Notes under the pieces: model-generated
What the model saw: only the letters and a program-made list of their open reading frames with translations
The model's database searches: none
Told to the model about the DNA's origin: nothing
Made by a program: the position numbers and the translations under genes
In this document: positions 57,370 to 64,000 of the stretch, piece by piece
Numbering within the stretch: position 1 is the stretch's first letter
How the letters are laid out: every line of letters starts with the position of its first letter
Assembly: GCA_021432635.1 (NCBI GenBank)
Contig: MU270043.1
Span: forward strand, 124,001-188,000
Length of the DNA: 64,000 nt
DNA from: Thozetella sp. PMI_491
Taxonomy: Eukaryota; Ascomycota; Sordariomycetes; Chaetosphaeriales; Chaetosphaeriaceae
Direction of reading: 5' to 3'

Positions 57370-57384
57370 CCCCCCCCCCCCCCC
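57370..57384. repeat. C15 homopolymer
   Basis: An uninterrupted run of 15 C residues in the 156-bp convergent gap between RKM5 and the transglutaminase-like gene. Confidence 0.85.
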
Positions 57385-57489
57385 AAACTGGAATACTTGT
57401 GCGTCTTTCATTAATCATTACCGTCTATGGATGCTGCTTCCGTTGGACGATTCCTTCAGTGTCCGTTTGTTTCCCAGAGCTCGACGAGC

Positions 57490-59526
57490 TTAAACCAGTT
57501 CCCACGCTGCAACGCCGACCCAACTCATGGCAACACGCCCCTTCTTTCGCATGAAGAGCTGCTTAGACACCCCACGTCCCGTCTTCCCCTCAAATGTGTC
57601 AAGACCATAGAGCGATAGCGTCTGACCTGGAGCACCTAGGTCGCGGGCTGGTATGTCTACCCACCACCAAAATCCGTCCGAGTCGAGGGGCACGTAGTCG
57701 TCTTTTCTCCCGTTCTGCCCGTTCAGTTTTATCAATAACAATCGGCTGGGCCCCACGCCGTTCTTGATGGGGTCCCAATGCTCGCAGACCTTTGACACCT
57801 GGAACCGGACAACCTCGCCGCTGTGCACCGAGATGTACTTCCCGCGCGGCTCGAATGTTGCCTCGCTAAGCCCGTCCTCCGCCGCGCTGCCGTACCAAGT
57901 CGCTTTCTCCCCCTTCTCCGGGCCAAGGAAGTATTCCTCCCAGCTTGGTATACGGCCGTCCTTGCGGTAGAAATGATCGCTGTCCTCTGGAAAGTGCTTA
58001 AGCCCAAAGTCCTCATTGGACATGCAGAACATGGCCGGGTTAAACTTTTTGGTGTATTCCTGCGAGTTGACATAGCCCGCACCCCAGCAGGCGTCGAGGA
58101 GCTTCCACTCGCCGCCATCGATCTGCACTGCGTTCCAGGCGTGACCGGTCGGGTTCGGGGGCGGAGGTGGCGAGCCTGGCTTGACACCCTGGTATCCGAA
58201 TCCCTTTCCGTGCCCACAGACGACCACGCAGCGCATACCCGCTCGATCGGCTATTTCCTCGTACACATTCGCATAACCCGCACAGACTGCCAACCCGCTA
58301 AAGATGGTATCCTCTGCTGTCTCCCCGCGCGGAATAGTGCCCGCCATGAAGTCTTTGACATTGTAGGCAATGTTATGGTGCAGCCACGTAAAGATGGCCC
58401 GAGCCTTGTCAGTGTGCGATGGGAATGGATCACAAAGGACATGTGCAAGATAGCCAATAGGGTCCTCTCGTGGCAGGATATGCACGGGGTACTGGGCCGC
58501 TACGTTGTCGGGCCCGGAGAAATCTCGACAGACCAGGCACCCGCCGGAGGGAGGGGTCGAGGCTGGACGGGCGGCCGTGGCGGCTACCGAAGACGAAGCC
58601 TCAATCTGAGCAAAACTTGGGCGAGAGCTCATCGGCACCGGTGGCGGAGCATTGTCTGTAGGTTTGGGTCGTGCACCAAAGCCACTCTCTAGGGCGGATT
58701 TGGCTTGAAAGGCCGAAGGCGGAGGCGGGAGCCTCCGACTCGGCAATGCCGGCGCCCTTTCCTCACTCCCTTGTACCGAAGGAGACTTTACTGGTCGAGA
58801 AGGGAGGCGTGGAGGGAGCGAAGGCCGAGCGGGTTCGGATGCTCGAGACGACGGGGTCGGTCTTGGTGGAGGTACGACGGCTCTCTTTGCTTGTGCTATT
58901 GCTTCTTGCTCTGCAGCTTCCTTCGCTTTCGCTTCCAGATCCCGCCGGCTGGGAGGTAGCGGTGGTAGCTTCGCTTCGCCCAAGGCGGGAGGAAGCTTCC
59001 TCAAGGGCTGTGCGTCGCCGCCGACACTGGTGGCGGGCGAAACGGTCTGCGAGAGGGAGAGGTTCGACACAGTCGAGAGATACGAGACATCGGACGAGTT
59101 CGAATTTCGTCGGGTAGAAAGGGTCTGCGTCGAGGGTCGTCGAGGCGGGAGTACTGGTGAGGTCTGCTGTTGAGAGTTCCGTGGAAGCGGTGGCGGTGCT
59201 AGGGTGCGGCCGGAAGGCGTAGTTGTTGGCTTGTACTCATCGTCGGCCGCGGCGGTGGTCCTCCGGGGCAGGGTCGGTGGCACTTTATCTGCGGCTGCTC
59301 GCGTCGGCCGCGTCGGCCGCGGCGGCAGTGAAGGGCTTCTCTCATCTGCGGCAACGCTTTGGGCTTGTTTGATGAGACCCTGCGTCGTCGCTGCTCGGTT
59401 CGGTGGAGGAGGGGGCGGAGGGCGTTTGGCGACCCCGGATGGAGGGGCCTGGAAGTTTCTCTGCTGGTTGAGAGCGGCAATGCGCTCGGCAAGGCTGTTG
59501 AATTGAGGCTCTTCTACTTCCGCCAT
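57490..59526 (-). CDS. Transglutaminase-fold protein, Cyk3/kyphoscoliosis-like
   Basis: Single exon, 678 residues. The N-terminal ~330 residues are disordered and packed with SH3-ligand-like proline motifs (PPPPPPPNR, LPPRPTRPTR, LPPLPPSRRD, VPPPRPTPS). A conserved CLVCRDFSGPDNVAAQYP then leads into a transglutaminase-like core (~360-490) with a complete Cys-His-Asp set: Cys415 in LAVCAGYANVYEE, His462 in TGHAWNAV, Asp478 in WKLLDACWG. The C-terminal ~190 residues form a beta-rich domain (SGEVVRFQVSKVCEHWDP, LLLIKLNG, WWWVDIPA). Yeast Cyk3, a cytokinesis protein, pairs an SH3 domain with a transglutaminase-like domain; here no SH3 is present. Role in septation is inferred. The intact triad leaves enzymatic activity possible. 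Confidence 0.85.
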   Translation of the reverse strand: MAEVEEPQFNSLAERIAALNQQRNFQAPPSGVAKRPPPPPPPNRAATTQGLIKQAQSVAADERSPSLPPRPTRPTRAAADKVPPTLPRRTTAAADDEYKPTTTPSGRTLAPPPLPRNSQQQTSPVLPPRRPSTQTLSTRRNSNSSDVSYLSTVSNLSLSQTVSPATSVGGDAQPLRKLPPALGEAKLPPLPPSRRDLEAKAKEAAEQEAIAQAKRAVVPPPRPTPSSRASEPARPSLPPRLPSRPVKSPSVQGSEERAPALPSRRLPPPPSAFQAKSALESGFGARPKPTDNAPPPVPMSSRPSFAQIEASSSVAATAARPASTPPSGGCLVCRDFSGPDNVAAQYPVHILPREDPIGYLAHVLCDPFPSHTDKARAIFTWLHHNIAYNVKDFMAGTIPRGETAEDTIFSGLAVCAGYANVYEEIADRAGMRCVVVCGHGKGFGYQGVKPGSPPPPPNPTGHAWNAVQIDGGEWKLLDACWGAGYVNSQEYTKKFNPAMFCMSNEDFGLKHFPEDSDHFYRKDGRIPSWEEYFLGPEKGEKATWYGSAAEDGLSEATFEPRGKYISVHSGEVVRFQVSKVCEHWDPIKNGVGPSRLLLIKLNGQNGRKDDYVPLDSDGFWWWVDIPARDLGAPGQTLSLYGLDTFEGKTGRGVSKQLFMRKKGRVAMSWVGVAAWELV

Positions 59527-60416
59527 TGTGCTGGGGTGGTGTTGGAGGATAGGGCGGCTAGGATAGACAGCACGAAAGACAAAAGACGGCGGGCTTGGGA
59601 CTGCGCGTCGGCTAGTAAGCCTGGGTGGGGGGACGCGGCGGGGCTATCATGGACAAGACGACAGGCAAACCTTGTAGGGAATGGCCATGCAACGAGGGAC
59701 AGGCAACCAGGAGGCTCCCGGTGGCCAATGCCGGGGCGCGTGTCGGGATACAGAAAGGACAAAAGGGGGAGGGATCGACGGGCGTGATGGGCACGCACGA
59801 CGAACAAGACGCGAGGAAAGGAATAATAAGAGGGGATGCTGATGGCGAAAGGGGGGGGCGGGCTATCACCAGTTTTTGAATCGCAGATGGAGTTGGGCGG
59901 CACAGCAGAGACACGAGCACCTTGGCTTTCGAGCATTCGACAAATGGGCAACCTAAGGCGCGAACCTAAATTCAGCTATTACTTGGGGCGGTGCACACAG
60001 CCTGCCGACTCTAGCCTGTCGCCACCCCCTGCACACCTAGTCTCATCTGCACTAATTATGCTTCCCACTTCCCAAAAAGAAAAAAAAGATAAGCCTGGCC
60101 GGTACCTGCGTTGGGACAGACACATTCTGTCCAAGGAAGCTATCTATTCATGTCCATAACACCATCCTTGGAAGAAACGAAGATTGGGACAGGAGAAACG
60201 ATGACGGGACAAACACCCGGGTGGTGGGTACAGAATTGGTGGCCAGCATCTAATTGCTTGAATGTTCAGCCCAGCTGCAGGAAGTGCCCAGACTTAAGAC
60301 GGCACGCACCGAGTGTTGCAACGCAGTGGAGAAGAGATGGAGATGTCCTGACCATGCCAAGCTGCTACTGCACTAAGCCTAGAGATCCCCAATACCCCAC
60401 TGCCCACCCGCTCTAG

Positions 60417-60429
60417 CCCCCCCCCCCCC
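60417..60429. repeat. C13 homopolymer
   Basis: A run of 13 C residues in non-coding sequence. Confidence 0.85.
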
Positions 60430-61128
60430 AAGGCTGCGCCGCCTGGCTTATGGCACAGGTAGAGGAGTACAGTACGGCACATACATACCCGCAGCGCACA
60501 TGGCACCTTAGCCAGAGGCAGTCCCTCTCGTATAAGTGCAGTTGCGATGAGCCTTGCATCCCCAGAATCTTACCGAGATGCCTGCGAGGCATGTGTCAAG
60601 AGAGTCTCGTACGACATCCGCTGGCTCCATTGAGAGTCACGATCCGTCCAATAGATCCAATCTACATCGTACCTTGAGGTGAGGCCAGCAGCCCTGGACC
60701 TGGTTCATCTGTATTGCTTGTGCCCAATATTTAGGATGGCAGCTCCTGTCAGCTTCTTGTAAGAGCTCCCTGCCTTAGAACTTGTGTGATAAGCGAGGCA
60801 CTCTGTGCAGATGAACTGTGCTCCCAAGTGAAAGTTCCCCCCTGGTGGCGTCGGGAGGTTCCTATTCTTTGTGCTAACTGAACCAACTTCCCACGACCCT
60901 GTCCAAGCGGGTGGCGGCATTTGGGCCCTCGGGACCTGCATAGCACCTCCGACGGCCCAGCGGCCCAGCGCAGACGCCCGCGGGGAAGAAAAGTGTGCGG
61001 CTTCATCCCCCATCCAGCGCAAGGTAGACCCGGGTTCTTGTAGATGAAAAAGAGGATCCATCAGCCTTCCAGTGTCCAGGAAGCCGCCGACCCCAGGTTT
61101 CAGGATGGTACCAGCGCACCTGCCACCT

Positions 61129-61139
61129 GGGGGGGGGGG
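61129..61139. repeat. G11 homopolymer
   Basis: A run of 11 G residues in non-coding sequence. Confidence 0.85.
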
Positions 61140-62062
61140 TGCGTGAAAGAGAAAGGCGTGCATATGCATCCACGCGGGTTTGCACTAAGTCTGTCCTTTG
61201 AGCACACTTGCCACGCAACACGGTTCAATGTCTGGGTTGACGGGTGGGGAGAGATCCAGTAAATCGGCGCCATGGCACCACAACGCTCTAACGGGCGCTC
61301 GCCGAGGCACCTGAATTTGCCTGCTGGCCCGTCTCCAATTCGCTGGCCAAGCCGATTTGCACCACGATCCGCTAGCCTAAGAGAAAGAAAAAAACGAAGG
61401 GGTAAGAAAAGTTTTAGGTACCTTGTCTCACTTGTACAGTTGCCCTACGTTAGCTCGTTAGTAAAAGCGCCTTGTTTTTTCTTTTATGCCCGGCCAATGA
61501 TGGAAAAGCAGCCCCAAAAAGTGGCCTTTGTTAGAGCCTCTCGTCCACTCGTCAGCTGTCCGGGTGCCGTTCCCCCGCGCTAGACACCCCCCCACTCACC
61601 CCTGCCCTGCTGCGTGGCAATCAATTCTGGCCCGCCTCAGCCTTCCCCAATCCAATTCCTTGCCAGCCCATGCCATTGCGCTATGGGCATCTCGAACTCT
61701 TTTGGACGCTGCCCGCTCCGGATCGTATGAAGCATAGTCTAGACGGAGAACCAGACTTTTGCTTCTCTCCCCTCACTGTCCCTTCCCAAAACGGCCTGAG
61801 GGATACGACGCCGTTGAGACGCCGGTGATCGTTTTGCAACCGTCAAACCTTGCCGGCCCGCGACGCCCGATTCGCCGCCGTCCCTTCGCAACCCCTACAA
61901 ACTTCGGCCTCCACCTTGCACACACCCCCCCGGTCGTCGGGCGATCTCCAAGCTACCTTAAACATTCGCTCACCTCCTGAGCCCGCGAGCCCGCCGGCGA
62001 TTCCATTCTCGCATTCCGCACAAGCCTACGACCGGCGCTCTTCCTCACAACGCGACGTCGAC

Positions 62063-64000
62063 ATGGCTTCCGAAGGCACCCCTCCGCCGTCCGCCCCGTC
62101 GGCGCTGACGTTCATGGACTTACCGCCCGAGACACAGAAGGAGATATTCAGCCATTGCTCCCAGAGCGACCTGATCTGCCTCTCGCTCGTATCCCGTCAC
62201 TTCCGAGAGCTCGCCGCCGCCCAGCTGTATCGCAACTTCCACATCGTCTTCCCGGACGAAGACGATCCAGCCTTCGATTCCCCAATCGACGGCCTGGCGG
62301 GCGGCCTGGACACCTTCGTCACCAGCGACTACGACTATGCCAAGCACCTCAAAGATATCTCGCTCGACACCCTGAGCGCTGGCGACAAAGCCGAGACCGC
62401 ATATAAGCCCTATCTCTTCAACGTCAGCTGCGGCAAGTTTATGAACACACTGCTGCTCTTGACGCTGCGCAAAGCCAGGGCCCTCGAATCCTTCAAGTAT
62501 GTTGGCGCTCCTCCCCGGCGCATGGAGCGGCCACAAGCCTCCCTCTATTTCTAGTGCTAACTGAGGTGCCGCCAGGTGGAATATTCGAGTCGAGCTCAGC
62601 CGTCCCGTCTACAAGGCGCTGCACCAGATCAACAGCCTCAAGCATGTGCATATACGCCTACAGTCCGGCCCTTCGTTGTACGAGACACCTCCTCCGCTAC
62701 CCTTCAACAGCTCCCACTCAGTGATACCCTCGGTCCCGGCTATCCACTACCCTACCCCTACTCCGCCCCAACTGACCTCGTTCTCCGCCCTCCCTCCGTC
62801 CGGGCCCCCCTCGCTCTTCTACCTGCCTGCGGCCACGACGCCGGCCCCTCCGGTGCCTAAGCCAATCCCAAGGATCAAGCAGCCCAAGAAGGCGTATTTC
62901 ACGAATGAACCGCCGACGTTCTCTGGCTTAAGCAAACTTAAAAGTCTGTCCGTCCTGGACATCGAGTACCTCGATGTCGTGACCGAGATCAAGACATGTG
63001 TGCGAAATTCGGCCGGCACTCTCACCAAGCTCAAGCTGTCCTTCTCAGACTCGCTAGGCCAGCAGGCCCGGAAGCCTCCACCAGAGCTAGATCCCGAAGA
63101 GTCAGATCCGGACGATGAGTTCCAGGCCGCGCCGACGATCCCTCCAACCCAGAACTACCACGACGATGTCAGCGGCCCGGCAAAGGCTTTCCGTGCACAG
63201 GAAGAGAAGAAGAGCCAGGAGTCCGTACTAGGAAGGATCTTCGACGTCGAGCCCTACGTGGTCAAGAAGCCTCAGAAGAAGATTCGAGAGAAGGAAAAGG
63301 CCGTCAAAGAGGAGCCTGTTCCTTCGGCAGACCCTGGCCGTGACTTTTTAGAAGCCATCAAGGCAGTGTCGAATAAGCTCATGCGAGACTTGTCCGGCAA
63401 CGACGATTTTACATCGTCCCAGCAAGACATTCTCGACACCATCGCGGCGGCGGCAAAGAAATATGTCGAGTCGGAGCCTCATAAGCCAGAGGAGGAAAAG
63501 AAGGACGCCTCCGAAGAACTAGGTCCAATACCAGTGGGAGCCAAACCTGACGAGCCGGTCGTGGAAGAGACCAGCGCGGCTCAAAGCAGCCTCTTCGAGG
63601 CCGCCAAGAACACCAAGTCAAAGGACAGCCAGGCCGACGTGAAGCCTGAAGACATTGATATCGAGGAACCAGAAGAGCAGCTAGTCATTGAGCCTCAAGA
63701 TTCGGCACCGAGCAAGGAAGGCTCTGAGGGTACTGACCCCCCGACCCCTGCTTCGGAGCCGTCGCCCTCGAAGCCCGCGTCCGTCGCGAATGGTAACACC
63801 ACCGCCCCCAATTTCAACAAGGTCATCTCGAACCTGGCCGCCCAGAAGGCCAACTTCAAGCTCTTAGCGGAGAAGCTCGCGAATTTCGAACACCAGGCGA
63901 ACTCACTGAACAAGGACATCCAGAAGATGCACAAACAAACCAGCAAGGAGCTTCTCGATGGTGCCAAGAAGGACCTGACCACGTTCGCCAAGGAGATTGA
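62063..64000 (+). CDS. F-box protein, truncated by the window edge
   Basis: Exon 1 is 62063-62496 and exon 2 starts at 62576 and stays open to the end; the 79 nt intron has GTATGT and GCCAG borders. About 619 residues are visible. The F-box spans ~16-60: LTFMDLPPETQKEIFSHC, LICLSLVSRHFRELAAAQLYR. A leucine-rich, LRR-like segment follows (LLLLTLRKARALESFKWNIRVEL, INSLKHVHIRL, LSKLKSLSVLDIEYLDVVTE). From ~345 on the protein is charged and disordered (ESDPDDEFQA, KKPQKKIREKEKAVKEE) and then a coiled-coil candidate (FKLLAEKLANFEHQANSLNKD) near the edge. The start ATG at 62063 sits at GACATGGC; an upstream in-frame open stretch has no ATG. It is likely an SCF adaptor; substrate unknown. Confidence 0.85.

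Larger units (their letters stand above)
59527..62062. other. Intergenic, divergent spacer with homopolymers
   Basis: A 2.5 kb spacer between the divergent transglutaminase-like and F-box genes. It carries a C13 run (60417-60429) and a G11 run (61129-61139). No coding gene supported. Confidence 0.5.

Overview
The window is nuclear DNA from a filamentous ascomycete (Pezizomycotina, most likely a Sordariomycete). The reasons are short introns of about 49-158 nt, mostly 50-80 nt, with GTRNGT-like donors, several CTAAC branch points and YAG or AAG acceptors; GC-rich coding regions; and fungus-typical families (DUF3425 bZIP-like factor, homeobox plus C2H2 factor, fungal TMEM16 scramblase, flavocytochrome b2, RKM5). 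I saw no prokaryotic signals (operons, Shine-Dalgarno sites, CRISPR) and no recognisable rRNA or tRNA. No transposable element or viral copy could be supported. All gene models below were spliced by eye, keeping the reading frame across each junction and family motifs intact.

Layout. 0-1.5 kb: a decayed or N-terminally truncated nucleotide-sugar dehydrogenase. 1.8-12.1 kb: compact housekeeping block with an Asteroid/XPG-like nuclease (minus) divergent from deoxyhypusine hydroxylase (plus), which converges on RNA polymerase I subunit RPA12 (minus), itself divergent from the cohesin loader SCC2/Mis4 (plus). 12-31 kb: gene-poor, with 2-3 kb spacers around a conserved fungal protein of unknown function, a very large homeobox/C2H2 regulator, a one-pass membrane protein, an alpha/beta hydrolase and a DUF3425 bZIP-like factor. 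32-44 kb: a cysteine-rich unknown protein, a Rab GTPase with a loop insertion, flavocytochrome b2 and an SH3-domain protein. 45.8-59.5 kb: a second compact block with TMEM16 scramblase, metallophosphoesterase, PEX12, a hotdog thioesterase, an F-box protein, RKM5 methyltransferase and a Cyk3-like transglutaminase-fold protein, mostly in alternating divergent and convergent pairs. 62-64 kb: a second F-box protein that runs off the right edge.

The genes do not form a pathway cluster. Functional themes are ribosome/translation (RPA12, DOHH, RKM5), chromosome cohesion (SCC2), membranes and organelles (TMEM16, PEX12, Rab, thioesterase), ubiquitin adaptors (two F-box proteins) and cell wall/cytokinesis (SH3 and transglutaminase-like proteins).

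The most notable observations are: the regulator at 16959-20787, which combines a Zn2Cys6-like cysteine array, a homeodomain, C2H2 fingers and five diverged copies of an undescribed C-terminal module; the decayed sugar dehydrogenase at the left edge; a bZIP-like factor without a leucine zipper; and an octamer repeat in the PEX12 leader. I did not find a convincing new multi-gene system.
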